Positions 25,801-35,449 of a stretch of DNA of 64,000 bases are shown here, one piece after another (position 1 is the stretch's first letter; every line of letters begins with the position of its first letter). Both the position numbers and the translations under genes were made by a program. Origin of the DNA: Thalassococcus sp. S3 (GTDB lineage: Bacteria > Pseudomonadota > Alphaproteobacteria > Rhodobacterales > Rhodobacteraceae); the NCBI RefSeq assembly GCF_004216475.1, contig NZ_CP022303.1, positions 372,001 to 436,000 of the forward strand, read 5' to 3'. The notes below the pieces were generated by a model, which saw nothing but the letters and a program-made list of their open reading frames with translations, did not search any database and was not told the origin of the DNA.

Positions 25801-26411
25801 GCACGCTCAAAAGCCAGCCGTGCCCCGAGAGCGGCAAAGATGGCGGCAAAGCCGCGGTTCAGCCAGCGCATGATGCGGTCGCTTGTCAGCAGCCAGTCAC
25901 GCGCGGCGGCGGCAAAGACGCCGTAGGCCACGAAGACGGCAAAGGTCATCACCATGAAGATGGCGCCCATGCCGACCATCTCGGCGGTTGCGGTGGCCGG
26001 GTTGCCGGACAGAAAGGGCGGCAGCAATGCCAGAAAGAAGATCGACAGTTTCGGGTTCAGAATGTTGATCAGCGCCCCGCGCCGGGCAATGCGCCACCCG
26101 GAGTCGCGGTTCCGGTTCGCAGAGACCGAAAGCGCCCCGTCGGACTTCAACGCCTGCCACGCGAGATAAAGCAGATAGGCGACGCCAGCGAATTTCACGA
26201 TCTGGAACAAGAGCGCGCTGGTGTGCAGCAGGGCCGCAAGCCCCAGGGTGGCGGCAAGAAGGTGCGGCACGATACCCAGCGTACATCCCATGGCCGCCAT
26301 AAGGGCCGGGCCGCGTCCCTGTCCGAGGCCGATGGCCAATGTGTAGATCACTCCGGTTCCGGGTGCGATCACCACGACGAAAGCCGTGACCAGAAACTGG
26401 AGTGAGATCAT
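25797..26411 (-). CDS. LysE-family amino-acid exporter
   Basis: 204-residue inner-membrane protein with about six hydrophobic helices. The family motif is [19 protein letters not shown] at residues 17-35, and the Asn-Pro helix [17 protein letters not shown] appears near residue 115. LysE/RhtB members export lysine, homoserine or similar amino acids; the substrate here is unknown. It overlaps ispH by four bases. Confidence 0.92.
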   Translation of the reverse strand: MISLQFLVTAFVVVIAPGTGVIYTLAIGLGQGRGPALMAAMGCTLGIVPHLLAATLGLAALLHTSALLFQIVKFAGVAYLLYLAWQALKSDGALSVSANRNRDSGWRIARRGALINILNPKLSIFFLALLPPFLSGNPATATAEMVGMGAIFMVMTFAVFVAYGVFAAAARDWLLTSDRIMRWLNRGFAAIFAALGARLAFERA

Positions 26412-27373
26412 GTGGATGCTCCTAGTGCGGGCTCACGCAGGACGCGTGGCACCTTGAATTCGACATTCTCGACCGCGGTTTCCACGCGTTCGACCGTGAC
26501 GTCGAAACGGGAGCGGAACGCCTCGATCACCTCGTTCACCAGAAGCTCCGGCGCGGAGGCCCCGGCGGTGATGCCAAGACTGCTGATCCCTTCGAGGGCA
26601 CGCCAGTCGATGTCACCTGCCCGCTGTACGAGTTGGGCGTAACGGCAGCCGGCCTTGGCGCCCACCTCGACCAGACGTTTGGAGTTCGAGGAGTTCGGCG
26701 CACCCACGACCAGCATGGCGTCCGCCAGCGGCGCCATGGCTTTCACCGCTTCCTGCCGATTTGTGGTGGCATAGCAGATGTCTTCCTTGTGCGGCCCCAC
26801 GATCGCGGGGAACCGGGCCTGCAAGGCCGCGACGATATTGGCGGTGTCGTCAACGCTGAGTGTGGTCTGGGTCACGAAGGCGAGCTTCTCAGGATCGCGG
26901 ACCTGGACCGATGCCACGTCTTCGACCGTTTCGACCAAGAGAACCTCGCCCTCTGGCAGCTGACCCATCGTGCCAACGGTTTCAGGATGACCGGCATGGC
27001 CGATCATGACCATCTGAAGCCCGTTGTCGGAGTGTCGTTGCGCCTCGATATGGACCTTGCTGACCAGGGGGCAGGTCGCATCGACATAAACCATCTCGCG
27101 CCGGGCCGCTTCGGCGGGGACTGCTTTTGGCACACCATGCGCGGAGAAAATCACGGGGCGGTCGTCGGGGCATTCGTCAAGGTGTTCGACAAAGACCGCG
27201 CCCTTGTCGCGCAGGCCATCGACCACGAACTTGTTATGAACGATCTCGTGACGGACATAGACGGGCGCGCCCCATTTCTGCAGGGCCATCTCGACGATCT
27301 TGATCGCGCGATCGACGCCCGCGCAAAATCCACGCGGGGCGGCAAGATAGACAGTCAACGGGGGCTTGGTCAT
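26408..27373 (-). CDS. ispH: 4-hydroxy-3-methylbut-2-enyl diphosphate reductase
   Basis: Last enzyme of the MEP isoprenoid pathway, 321 residues, using a [4Fe-4S] cluster to make IPP and DMAPP from HMBPP. The three cluster cysteines are C17 ([12 protein letters not shown]), the one in [12 protein letters not shown], and the one in [21 protein letters not shown] and SAHGVPKAV carry the substrate-binding His residues, and PNSSNSKRL binds the diphosphate. It is first in a six-gene run to rnhA in which every junction overlaps. Confidence 0.97.
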   Translation of the reverse strand: MTKPPLTVYLAAPRGFCAGVDRAIKIVEMALQKWGAPVYVRHEIVHNKFVVDGLRDKGAVFVEHLDECPDDRPVIFSAHGVPKAVPAEAARREMVYVDATCPLVSKVHIEAQRHSDNGLQMVMIGHAGHPETVGTMGQLPEGEVLLVETVEDVASVQVRDPEKLAFVTQTTLSVDDTANIVAALQARFPAIVGPHKEDICYATTNRQEAVKAMAPLADAMLVVGAPNSSNSKRLVEVGAKAGCRYAQLVQRAGDIDWRALEGISSLGITAGASAPELLVNEVIEAFRSRFDVTVERVETAVENVEFKVPRVLREPALGAST

Positions 27374-27382
27374 GCGAGGTCT

Positions 27383-27403
27383 CCTTACCGTCTAGAGGTA
27401 AGG
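27383..27403. repeat. 7-bp inverted repeat in ispH 5' region
   Basis: CCTTACC (27383-27389) and GGTAAGG (27397-27403) are separated by seven bases, 10-30 bases before the ispH start. It could be a short hairpin in the leader or an operator. Confidence 0.3.
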
Positions 27404-27509
27404 GTTTGAACCGCGTTGGTCCAGAGACATGACACCCGGTGACATGCGATAGGGCACCCAGACCGTTTTCACATCCTGGGCAGCCACAGGCCGAACCGGC
27501 CTGTTGGCT

Positions 27510-28082
27510 TTACTTTGAAGATGCGTAAGCGACGTCACGTTCCGCCGCCTGCTCGCGCGGGGGGCGTCCGATGACATCTTTAAGCTCTTCCAGCTCGATG
27601 AAGTTGTCCGCCTGGCGCCGCAGCTCATCCGAGATCATCGGGGGCTGGCTGCGGATCGTCGAAACCACCGAGACACGCACGCCTTGACGCTGCAGACTTT
27701 CCACGAGTGGTCGGAAGTCGCCATCGCCCGAGAACAGCACGATATGGTCGACGCGGGGTGCAAGTTCCATGGCATCGACCGCAAGCTCGATATCCATGTT
27801 CCCCTTCACCTTCCGACGCCCCATGCTGTCGGTGTATTCCTTGGCGGGCTTCGTCACCATCGTGAAACCGTTGTAATGCAACCAATCCACGAGTGGTCGG
27901 ATTGGCGAATACTCGTCATTTTCAAGAAGTGCCGTGTAGTAGAATGCGCGCAGCAATTTGCCGCGGCGCATAAACTCTTGGCGGAGGAGCTTGTAGTCGA
28001 TATCGAACCCCAATGCCTTGGCGGCGGCATATAGATTCGATCCGTCGATGAACAGCGCAAGCCGTTCGTCCTTGTAAAACAT
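27510..28082 (-). CDS. NYN-domain (LabA/DUF88) nuclease-like protein
   Basis: 190-residue PIN-like protein of the LabA/DUF88 family, predicted to be an RNA-acting nuclease. Conserved acids are D13 (ALFIDGSNLYAA), those in KGNMDIELAVDAM, and LFSGDGDFRPLV. Start ATG 28082 has GGAAGGA nearby and begins at the conserved domain; an upstream in-frame extension is not family-like. It is divergent from folK. In alphaproteobacteria such proteins are often near RNA or (p)ppGpp genes, as here. Confidence 0.9.
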   Translation of the reverse strand: MFYKDERLALFIDGSNLYAAAKALGFDIDYKLLRQEFMRRGKLLRAFYYTALLENDEYSPIRPLVDWLHYNGFTMVTKPAKEYTDSMGRRKVKGNMDIELAVDAMELAPRVDHIVLFSGDGDFRPLVESLQRQGVRVSVVSTIRSQPPMISDELRRQADNFIELEELKDVIGRPPREQAAERDVAYASSK

Positions 28083-28175
28083 ATAATGTCCTTCCGGCAA
28101 TTCGCGCCGCCTGTCAGTTCCGTGAGTGAGTGCTAAAATTTCGGCGGTCGACACAATTAAAATAGGAGAATTTTT

Positions 28176-28211
28176 GTGTATCACAAGTCTATGAATTCTG
28201 CCAGAAGTTGA
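28176..28211 (+). CDS. possible 11-codon leader ORF upstream of folK
   Basis: A GTG at 28176 follows AGGAG with a seven-base gap and opens an 11-codon frame (MYHKSMNSARS) whose TGA stop overlaps the TTG start of folK (TTGA). The ribosome site here is far better than the one directly before folK. It may couple folK translation to this mini-ORF; the peptide itself is not recognised. Confidence 0.35.
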   Translation: MYHKSMNSARS

Positions 28212-28786
28212 CGCGATTTGACATAAAACCGTCGGAAACAGCGATTGCTTTGGGCAGTAACTTGCCGTCCGACGGAGGTGACCCTACGGAAATTTTGCAT
28301 TCCGCGTGTCGCGCTCTGACCGGTAAAGGGCTGATGATTCGCGCGATCAGCCGGTTTTTTAGAACGCCATGTTTTCCGCCTGGCGCTGGCCCTGATTACG
28401 TGAATGGCGTTGTCGTTTTGCGGACGGACCGCTCTCCGAAAGAGGTTTTGCGGCTGCTTCACGAAATCGAGGGAGAGGCCGGCAGGGTGCGAAGAGAGCG
28501 CTGGGCGGCGCGTGTGCTTGATCTGGATTTGATCGCGATGGACGGTACGATCCTGCCGTCAGCAGAAGTGCAGGAGCGATGGCGCACCCTGCCGCTTGAG
28601 CACCAGGTGAGCGAGGCGCCGCCAGAGCTGATCCTGCCCCATCCCCGGCTGCAGGATCGTGCCTTTGTTCTTGTGCCGCTCGCGGATGTGATGCCGCAGT
28701 GGCGACATCCTCTGCTTGGATTGAACGTTGCTGAGATGCTGGAGCGGCTGCCAGCCAAGGATCGGGCGGAAATCATACCTCTCTAA
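28208..28786 (+). CDS. folK: 2-amino-4-hydroxy-6-hydroxymethyldihydropteridine pyrophosphokinase
   Basis: HPPK of folate biosynthesis, 192 residues, transferring pyrophosphate from ATP to the pterin. Hallmarks are AIALGSNLPSD near the start, FFRTPCFPPGAGPDYVNGVV, RVRRERWAARVLDLDLIAMD (ATP and Mg site) and LPHPRLQDRAFVLVPLADV. No ATG fits the N-terminus; the TTG at 28208 is the best start, overlapping the stop of the mini-ORF upstream. It is followed by rpoZ. Confidence 0.93.
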   Translation: MTRFDIKPSETAIALGSNLPSDGGDPTEILHSACRALTGKGLMIRAISRFFRTPCFPPGAGPDYVNGVVVLRTDRSPKEVLRLLHEIEGEAGRVRRERWAARVLDLDLIAMDGTILPSAEVQERWRTLPLEHQVSEAPPELILPHPRLQDRAFVLVPLADVMPQWRHPLLGLNVAEMLERLPAKDRAEIIPL

Positions 28787-28885
28787 GCTGAAACAGCCGT
28801 GTTTTCGGGCATTCGGCGCTTGTCAACCCATGGATTCGGAGATAGGTACTCACCTTCTGGACCAGATTTCGATTGGAGTACTCCC

Positions 28886-29239
28886 ATGGCCCGCGTGACG
28901 GTTGAAGACTGCGTTGATAAAGTGCCCAACCGCTTCGAATTGGTGATGCTGGCAGCGCATCGCGCACGTGAAATCTCTGCCGGTGCCGCGATCACGGTTG
29001 ATCGTGACAACGATAAGAACCCAGTCGTGTCCCTTCGCGAAATCGCAGATGAGACGCAGAGCGCCGATGAGTTGCGTGAACGCCTGATCGAAAGCAACCA
29101 GACCCAGATCGAGGTGGATGAACCCGAAGAAGACGCCATGGCGCTTCTGATGGGCGCTGAGGCGGACAAGCCGGTCGAGGACGACATGTCCGAAGAGAAA
29201 CTGCTGCGCGCGCTGATGGAGGCGCAAGGCCAAGGCTGA
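28886..29239 (+). CDS. rpoZ: RNA polymerase omega subunit
   Basis: Small RNA polymerase subunit of 117 residues that helps fold beta' and forms a (p)ppGpp-binding site in proteobacteria. The family signature [20 protein letters not shown] opens the protein, and [12 protein letters not shown] follows. The acidic tail after residue 70 is typical of alphaproteobacteria. GGAG lies seven bases before the ATG at 28886. It directly precedes the (p)ppGpp synthetase gene, the usual pairing. Confidence 0.96.
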   Translation: MARVTVEDCVDKVPNRFELVMLAAHRAREISAGAAITVDRDNDKNPVVSLREIADETQSADELRERLIESNQTQIEVDEPEEDAMALLMGAEADKPVEDDMSEEKLLRALMEAQGQG

Positions 29240-29265
29240 CGCAGCCGGGGTAGGACGCGGACCAT

Positions 29266-31398
29266 ATGATTGCAGCAGATGATCTGATTGCGCTGGTCCG
29301 CAACTACAATCCTAAAACAAACGCTGAAAAGATATCTGCGGCCTATGATTTTGGCCGCGATATGCACGACGGGCAGCTTCGCCATTCCGGTGAGCCCTAT
29401 TTCACGCACCCCGTTGCCGTGGCCGCCATCCTGACCGAACAAAGGCTGGATGACGCGACGATTATAACGGCCCTGCTGCACGACACGATCGAAGATACCA
29501 AGGCCTCTTATTCAGAAGTCGCCCGGCGGTTCGGGGATGAGGTTGCGATGCTGGTCGATGGGGTGACCAAGCTGACAAACCTGCAGCTCTCCAGCCGCGA
29601 GACCAAGCAGGCAGAAAACTTCCGTAAGCTTTTCATGGCGATGTCCAAGGATCTCAGGGTGATCCTGGTCAAGCTGGCCGACCGGTTGCACAACATGCGT
29701 ACGATCAAGGCGATGCGCCCGGAAAAGCAGATCCAGAAGGCGCGCGAGACCATGGATATCTACGCGCCGCTTGCGGGGCGCATGGGAATGCAATGGATGC
29801 GCGACGAGCTGGAGGATCTCTCCTTCCGCGTGCTCAACCCCGAAGGCCGGGCGTCGATCATTCGGCGGTTCATCACGCTGCAGAAGGAAACCGGCGACGT
29901 GATTCATCGGATCACCGGCGATATGCGGCATGAGCTGAGCAAGGCGGGCATCGAGGCCGAGGTCTTTGGCCGGGCAAAGAAGCCCTATTCCATCTGGCGC
30001 AAGATGCAGGAGAAGGAGCAGGGTTTCTCTCGCCTGTCGGACATCTACGGATTTCGCATCATCACGCAGACGGAAGAAGACAGCTATCGGACGCTTGGCG
30101 CCATCCATCAGCGCTGGCGTGCGGTACCGGGGCGTTTCAAGGATTACATCAGCCAACCCAAGACCAACGGGTACCGGTCCATCCACACAACCGTATCAGG
30201 CCGCGATGGCAAGCGGGTCGAGGTGCAGATCCGCACACGCCAGATGCATGACGTGGCCGAAACCGGGGTGGCCGCGCATTGGTCCTATCGCGATGGTGTC
30301 CGGTCGGAGAACCCGTTTGCCGTGGATCCGGCCAAGTGGATCGCCTCGCTGACCGAGCAGTTCGATGGAGAGGATGATCACGAGGATTTCCTCGAAGCGG
30401 TCAAGCTGGAGATGTATTCCGATCAGGTCTTCTGCTTCACCCCCAAGGGCGATGTGGTCAAGCTGCCACGCGGCGCGACGCCCATCGACTTTGCCTATGC
30501 GATCCATACGCGCATTGGCAGTGCGGTCGTTGGTGCAAAGGTGGATGCCTTGCGCGTCCCGCTCTGGACCCGGCTGAAGAACGGGCAGTCGGTCGAGATC
30601 ATCACGGCAGAGGGACAGACCCCGCAGGCCAGTTGGCTGGATATCGCCACGACGGGCAAGGCCAGAACCGCGATCCGGCGGGCTTTGCGCGAAGTGGACC
30701 GCGAACGGTTTATCAAGCTGGGCCGCGAACTGGCGCGGGCTGCGTTTGAGAATGTCGGGCGAAAGGCCACGGACAAGGTGCTCGACACGGCTGCCAAACA
30801 TCTGCGGCTCGACAAAAGGGACGCATTGCTGGCCCGTCTTGGCAGCGCCGAGCTGACCGCGCATGATGTCGTCCAGGCCGTCTATCCCGAGCTTGCCCCG
30901 GATGAGGGTGATGCCATCCCCCTGCGCCGCGCGGTGATCGGCCTGCAACCTGGCCAGTCGTTCGAACGCGCCCCCTGCTGCCAGCCCCTGCCGGGAGAGC
31001 GCATCGTGGGCATTACCTTTCGCGGCAAGGGTGTGGTCGTCCATGCCATCGACTGTGACCGGTTGGGCGATTACGAGGACCAGCTTAGCCGCTGGGTCGA
31101 CCTGCATTGGCATGACGGCACGCACCCAGCGGTCTATGGGACCACGCTTGATCTGACCATTGGCAACGATGCCGGTGTCCTGGGACGTATTTGCACGTTG
31201 ATCGGTGAGAAAAAGGCCAATATCAGCGATCTGGATTTTGTGGACCGCAAACCTGATTTTTACCGGATACTGATCAATGTCGAACTAAGGGATGTCGAAC
31301 AATTGCATTCACTTATGTTGACATTGGAAGCCGAAAGCGATGTTGCCTCGGTTGAACGGTACCGGGAAAAAGCGCGAAGCCGCGCGGTGGCGAGTTGA
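29266..31398 (+). CDS. rsh: bifunctional (p)ppGpp synthetase/hydrolase (RelA/SpoT)
   Basis: Single long RSH protein of 710 residues that makes and degrades (p)ppGpp in the stringent response. The hydrolase HD domain is intact, with H48, the HD pair at 72-73 (LLHDTIED) and E76-D77. The synthetase domain follows with SDIYGFRIIT, GYRSIHTTV and EVQIRTRQMHDVAE. The C-terminal part has TGS (VFCFTPKGDVVKLPRG) and ACT domains. Both activities look complete, as expected for the one-RSH alphaproteobacterial type. Confidence 0.96.
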   Translation: MIAADDLIALVRNYNPKTNAEKISAAYDFGRDMHDGQLRHSGEPYFTHPVAVAAILTEQRLDDATIITALLHDTIEDTKASYSEVARRFGDEVAMLVDGVTKLTNLQLSSRETKQAENFRKLFMAMSKDLRVILVKLADRLHNMRTIKAMRPEKQIQKARETMDIYAPLAGRMGMQWMRDELEDLSFRVLNPEGRASIIRRFITLQKETGDVIHRITGDMRHELSKAGIEAEVFGRAKKPYSIWRKMQEKEQGFSRLSDIYGFRIITQTEEDSYRTLGAIHQRWRAVPGRFKDYISQPKTNGYRSIHTTVSGRDGKRVEVQIRTRQMHDVAETGVAAHWSYRDGVRSENPFAVDPAKWIASLTEQFDGEDDHEDFLEAVKLEMYSDQVFCFTPKGDVVKLPRGATPIDFAYAIHTRIGSAVVGAKVDALRVPLWTRLKNGQSVEIITAEGQTPQASWLDIATTGKARTAIRRALREVDRERFIKLGRELARAAFENVGRKATDKVLDTAAKHLRLDKRDALLARLGSAELTAHDVVQAVYPELAPDEGDAIPLRRAVIGLQPGQSFERAPCCQPLPGERIVGITFRGKGVVVHAIDCDRLGDYEDQLSRWVDLHWHDGTHPAVYGTTLDLTIGNDAGVLGRICTLIGEKKANISDLDFVDRKPDFYRILINVELRDVEQLHSLMLTLEAESDVASVERYREKARSRAVAS

Positions 31399-31431
31399 TC
31401 GGATCATAGAGTGACACGAAGGATCTGAACC

Positions 31432-32088
31432 CTGGTTTTCAAACGCAGAGATCGTCGGCCCGTTCTGCGTGTGATCGCGGATTTCGTCTATCCGCCGGGT
31501 GGCTGGGCCCGGGCGTTTCACTATGTCAAACATCGGGTGCGGCGTCTGCCGGACAGCCCGGAACGCATCGCCCGGGGGATCTGGGCTGGTGTCTTCACCA
31601 CGTTCACACCGTTCTACGGGCTTCATTTCCTTGTCGCCGCCCTGATCGCGCGGCTGATGCAGGGCAATATCTTTGCTGCACTGATGGCGACGTTTTTCGG
31701 CAATCCGCTGACCTACGTGCCGATTGGTCTGATCTCGCTCCAAAGCGGACATTGGATCCTGGGGACGCATTTCGACGAAGGCAGCCAGCGTTCTTTCGGT
31801 GGCAAGTTCCTGGATGCCGGGGAAGATCTGAAAGACAACCTTTTTGCCATGTTCACCGATGCAGAGGCGGAGTGGAGGGGGCTGAGCGTCTTTTACGACG
31901 AGGTGTTCTATCCCTACATGGTCGGAGGGGTGATCCCGGGCGTCGTGGCCGCGACCATCTGTTACTATCTGACCCTACCGCTGATCCGGGCCTATCAGCA
32001 TCGGCGCCGCGGGGTGATCAAGGCGAAGTTCGAAGCGATCAAGAAAAAAGCGGCGGTGAAGGCTGACGCCAAGCCCAATGCGGATTAA
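31432..32088 (+). CDS. DUF2062 membrane protein, probable CTG start
   Basis: About 218 residues if begun at the CTG 31432, or 205 from the GTG 31471. The sequence from CTG reads LVFKRRDRRPVLRVIADF, matching the basic N-terminus I expect of DUF2062 proteins, and AAGGA lies at good distance before the CTG but not before the GTG. The body has GIWAGVFTTFTPFYGLHF and ATFFGNPLTYVPIG, family hallmarks, with three or four membrane helices. The tail is Lys-rich. Function unknown. Confidence 0.88.
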   Translation: MVFKRRDRRPVLRVIADFVYPPGGWARAFHYVKHRVRRLPDSPERIARGIWAGVFTTFTPFYGLHFLVAALIARLMQGNIFAALMATFFGNPLTYVPIGLISLQSGHWILGTHFDEGSQRSFGGKFLDAGEDLKDNLFAMFTDAEAEWRGLSVFYDEVFYPYMVGGVIPGVVAATICYYLTLPLIRAYQHRRRGVIKAKFEAIKKKAAVKADAKPNAD

Positions 32089-32121
32089 GTTCCCCAAGAA
32101 CAATCGAATAGGGGTCTTGTG

Positions 32122-32871
32122 ATGGCGCTGGATGACAAGGTTCGCTTGGGCGTGAATATCGACCACGTCGCAACCGTACGCAATGCACGTGGGGGAGACA
32201 CGCCCGATCCGCTCAGGGCCGCTCAACTGGCCGAGGCGGCGGGGGCGGACGGCATCACCGCGCACCTGCGCGAGGACCGCCGGCATATCTCGGATGTCGA
32301 CATCGAAGGTCTGATGGACGTTCTCGAGGTGCCGCTCAACTTCGAGATGGCGGCCACCGAAGAGATGCAGGCCATCGCACTGCGCCACAAGCCGCACGCG
32401 GTGTGCATCGTGCCCGAAAAGCGCGAGGAACGCACAACCGAAGGCGGTCTGGAGGTGGCGCGGGAGGAAAACCGCCTGGCGCATTTCATCGCGCCGCTCC
32501 GCGATGCGGGATGCCGCGTTTCGATCTTTATCGCCGCGGATCAGAAGCAGATCGAGGCGGCCCACCGCATCGGAGCAGAAGTGATCGAGCTGCATTCGGG
32601 CGCGTATTGCGACGCCCATCACGAAGGCCGCTTCGAAGAGCGTGACGCAGAGCTGACTGCTCTGCGCGAGATGTCCGCCTTCGCACACGACCTGGGGCTA
32701 GAGGTGCATGTGGGCCACGGCCTGACCTATGAGACGGTGCAGCCGGTTGCGGCCTTCCCCGAAGTGCGTGAATTGAATATCGGCCATTTCCTGATCGGAG
32801 AGGCCATTTTCAGGGGACTGGCGCCCGCTATCGAGGAAATGCGGCGCCTGATGGACGAGGCACGGGGATGA
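32122..32871 (+). CDS. pdxJ: pyridoxine 5'-phosphate synthase
   Basis: 249-residue TIM-barrel enzyme of the DXP-dependent vitamin B6 pathway that condenses 3-amino-2-oxopropyl phosphate with DXP. Hallmarks are [18 protein letters not shown] at the start, [14 protein letters not shown], the catalytic EM in [20 protein letters not shown] and [14 protein letters not shown] chose the ATG at 32122; an in-frame GTG lies directly before it. A LysE gene and a hydrolase separate it from acpS, which is often adjacent. Confidence 0.96.
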   Translation: MALDDKVRLGVNIDHVATVRNARGGDTPDPLRAAQLAEAAGADGITAHLREDRRHISDVDIEGLMDVLEVPLNFEMAATEEMQAIALRHKPHAVCIVPEKREERTTEGGLEVAREENRLAHFIAPLRDAGCRVSIFIAADQKQIEAAHRIGAEVIELHSGAYCDAHHEGRFEERDAELTALREMSAFAHDLGLEVHVGHGLTYETVQPVAAFPEVRELNIGHFLIGEAIFRGLAPAIEEMRRLMDEARG

Positions 32872-33494
32872 GCCCCGAAACCCTTGCCGCGCTTACCAGC
32901 CTCGCAACGTTTGCATTCGCGGCCGCGTCGCCCGGCCCCGCAACGCTGGCGGTGGCGGCGGTTGCCATGTCGGCAGGCCGCCTGCACGGTCTTGCGATGG
33001 CTTTCGGGCTGGCGATCGGCCTGGCCGCGTGGGGGATCCTTGCCGCCATCGGCGTCGGAGCGTTGGTTGCGCAAAGCGCCGCAGCGCTGACGGTGCTGAA
33101 GATCATCGGCGGCCTTTACCTTCTCTATCTCGGGTTGAAATCCTGGCAATCGTCGCGCACCGACGAAACGCAGCGCCAGCTTGAGGGACATTCGCCATCC
33201 GCTGCCCGCTCGTTCCGGCGAGGGCTGGTGCTGAACCTGGGCAATCCGAAGGCGGTGCTTGCCTGGGTTGCGGCCCTGGCCCTTGGAAGTGCGGGGTCAG
33301 AGGCGCCTGCATTGTGGCTGGTTGCGCTCTGCATCCTTTTCGGCGTCGTCCTCTACGCCGCCTACGCACTTGTTTTTTCGGTCGAACAGGTCATGAGGGC
33401 CTATCGTGCAGCCCGCCGCTGGGTTGATCGCGTGTTTGCCGTTCTCTTCGGTCTGGCAGGTCTGCGGTTGCTGTTCTGGTCGCAGGAGCGCTGA
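32868..33494 (+). CDS. LysE-family exporter (second copy)
   Basis: 208-residue inner-membrane protein of the LysE/RhtB family, with about six hydrophobic helices, the N-terminal [19 protein letters not shown] and the later [17 protein letters not shown]. It overlaps pdxJ by four bases and is five bases before the hydrolase gene. The exported amino acid is unknown. It is not a duplicate of the copy at 25.8-26.4 kb; identity looks low. Confidence 0.9.
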   Translation: MSPETLAALTSLATFAFAAASPGPATLAVAAVAMSAGRLHGLAMAFGLAIGLAAWGILAAIGVGALVAQSAAALTVLKIIGGLYLLYLGLKSWQSSRTDETQRQLEGHSPSAARSFRRGLVLNLGNPKAVLAWVAALALGSAGSEAPALWLVALCILFGVVLYAAYALVFSVEQVMRAYRAARRWVDRVFAVLFGLAGLRLLFWSQER

Positions 33495-33499
33495 GCCCC

Positions 33500-34981
33500 T
33501 TGCGCGTCTGGTTGGTCTTTCTGGTGTCACTGAGCCTTGCGGTGGTCGCGACATGGCGATTGGAAACGGCCCGCGCGGGGATCTCGATCACGGATACAAG
33601 CGCGGAGCGGACGCCGCTGACGCGATACGCAATGCCGGGGGCGGACGGTCCCCTGATCGTGATCGCCCACGGATTTGCCGGATCCCGCCAGATGATGCAG
33701 GCCTATGCGCTGACCCTCGCAAGGGCTGGTTACGTGGCCTACACATTCGATTTCGAAGGTCATGGCCAGCACACTGTACCCATGTCGGGCGATGTGGATG
33801 AAATCTCCGGCACGACCCGATTGCTGGTCGAACAAACGGTGAAGGTGATCAGCAGCACAACCCGGCGGGAGGGTTGGTCCGGCCCGGTGGGACTTTTGGG
33901 CCATTCGATGGCCACCGACATCCTGATCAGAGCCTCCATGGACGAGCCCAGGATCGGGCCCCTGGTGCTTTTGTCAGCCTTTTCGCAAGCGGTTGACGAG
34001 ACGACCCCGTCGGACATGCTTTTGATCTCGGGGCAGTGGGAAGCAGGATTAAGGGCGTTCGGCGAGCGAGCATTGCAGATGGTCGACCCGGACGCCACCG
34101 AAGGCGCGATCGTCGAGAGCGACGGTGTCCGCCGCGGCGCCATAGTCGCCCCGGCGGTCGAGCATGTGGGGATCCTTTACAGCCGGGCCGGGCAAGATGC
34201 CGCTTTGGCCTGGTTCGACCAAAGCTTTGGACGAAATTCAGATCAGGCGGCCCCCGTCACGGGATCTTGGTTCATGCTTTTGATCGCGGGCCTTGTCGCA
34301 TTGGTCTACCCGCTGAGCCGGCTGCTTCCAAAGCGGGAGATTGATCTTACGCCAATTCCCGCGCGCACCTTCTGGCTGGCGGCCCTTCCGCCAGCTATCG
34401 TGACACCCCTTGCGGCGGTCTGGGTGCCGCTGAACCTGCTTCCCGTCCTGGTGGCGGATTATCTTGCGCTGCACTTGTTGCTCTTCGGTCTGCTTCAGCT
34501 TGCGATCCTTCGGTGGGCCGGGATGTTATTTGGCGGCTTCTCGCCGTTGTCCACCCTTGCGCTCACGCTTTGGGGCGTGCTGGTTTTCGGCGGCGCGTTG
34601 CACCGCTATGGCGCAAATTTCTGGCCCACGCCCGACCGATTGGCGATCATCGCGGCGCTGTCTATCGGCGCCATTCTCTTCATGATGTCGGATGCCCGGT
34701 TGAGTGAAGGCGGCAAGGCACCGCTTTTGCGGCGTTGGGGCGCCCGGCTGGCTTTTCTTTTGTCGCTGGGCGTCGCCGTTGTGCTGGATCCCACGGACTT
34801 GTTCTTTTTGGCGATGATCGCCCCTGTGATCGTGCTCTTTTACGTGATCTTCGGTTTGATGGGACGATGGGTTGCCGCACGGGGCGGTGTCGTCAGCGCG
34901 GGGTTAGGGCAAGGCGTGATCCTCGCCTGGGCGTTGGGCGTCAGCTTTCCACTGTTTGCCATCGCGGGAGGGGGACAATGA
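33500..34981 (+). CDS. alpha/beta hydrolase fused to a multi-pass membrane domain
   Basis: 493 residues in two parts. Residues 45-230 form an alpha/beta-hydrolase with the oxyanion region [11 protein letters not shown] and nucleophile S136 in [10 protein letters not shown]222 in [10 protein letters not shown] may be the catalytic His. The acid is not certain. From about residue 255 on there are seven or more hydrophobic segments without a known domain. One N-terminal helix may be a signal-anchor. Start is TTG at 33500. It lies between a LysE gene and acpS, so a lipid- or cell-envelope role is possible but unproven. Confidence 0.85.
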   Translation: MRVWLVFLVSLSLAVVATWRLETARAGISITDTSAERTPLTRYAMPGADGPLIVIAHGFAGSRQMMQAYALTLARAGYVAYTFDFEGHGQHTVPMSGDVDEISGTTRLLVEQTVKVISSTTRREGWSGPVGLLGHSMATDILIRASMDEPRIGPLVLLSAFSQAVDETTPSDMLLISGQWEAGLRAFGERALQMVDPDATEGAIVESDGVRRGAIVAPAVEHVGILYSRAGQDAALAWFDQSFGRNSDQAAPVTGSWFMLLIAGLVALVYPLSRLLPKREIDLTPIPARTFWLAALPPAIVTPLAAVWVPLNLLPVLVADYLALHLLLFGLLQLAILRWAGMLFGGFSPLSTLALTLWGVLVFGGALHRYGANFWPTPDRLAIIAALSIGAILFMMSDARLSEGGKAPLLRRWGARLAFLLSLGVAVVLDPTDLFFLAMIAPVIVLFYVIFGLMGRWVAARGGVVSAGLGQGVILAWALGVSFPLFAIAGGGQ

Positions 34982-35421
34982 TCCTGGGGATCGGTACGGA
35001 TCTTGCGAATATCGAGCGCATTCAAGGCACGTTGGAGCGATTTGGAGATCGGTTCCGCAATCGTGTTTTCACACCGACCGAACAGCAAAAGGCCGAACGC
35101 CGCCGGGATGTCGCGGGAACCTACGCCAAGCGCTGGGCCGCGAAAGAGGCGTGCTCCAAGGCGTTGGGCACAGGGCTGCGGATGGGGATTGCGTGGAAGG
35201 ACATGGCTGTCTCTAATCTCTCTACCGGCCAGCCTGTGATGCACGTGACGGGTTGGGCGGCCGAGCGGTTGAAAGAGATGACCCCCGATGGGCACGAAGC
35301 GATCATTCACGTCACCCTGACGGATGATCACCCCTGGGCACAGGCCTTCGTCGTGATCGAGGCGCGACCGGAAGGGGATCCCGCCACCGCCTTGACTTAC
35401 CAAAGCCCGGCCCGCATGTAG
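34978..35421 (+). CDS. acpS: holo-[acyl-carrier-protein] synthase
   Basis: 147-residue Mg-dependent enzyme that moves 4'-phosphopantetheine from CoA to apo-ACP. The metal-binding acids are D8 ([12 protein letters not shown]) and E57 ([13 protein letters not shown]). GGAGGGGG precedes the ATG, which overlaps the stop of the hydrolase gene (ATGA). It begins the block acpS-lepB-rnc-era. Confidence 0.96.
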   Translation: MILGIGTDLANIERIQGTLERFGDRFRNRVFTPTEQQKAERRRDVAGTYAKRWAAKEACSKALGTGLRMGIAWKDMAVSNLSTGQPVMHVTGWAAERLKEMTPDGHEAIIHVTLTDDHPWAQAFVVIEARPEGDPATALTYQSPARM

Positions 35422-35449
35422 CGGCGACCCTATTGCAACGGAGAGCCGC

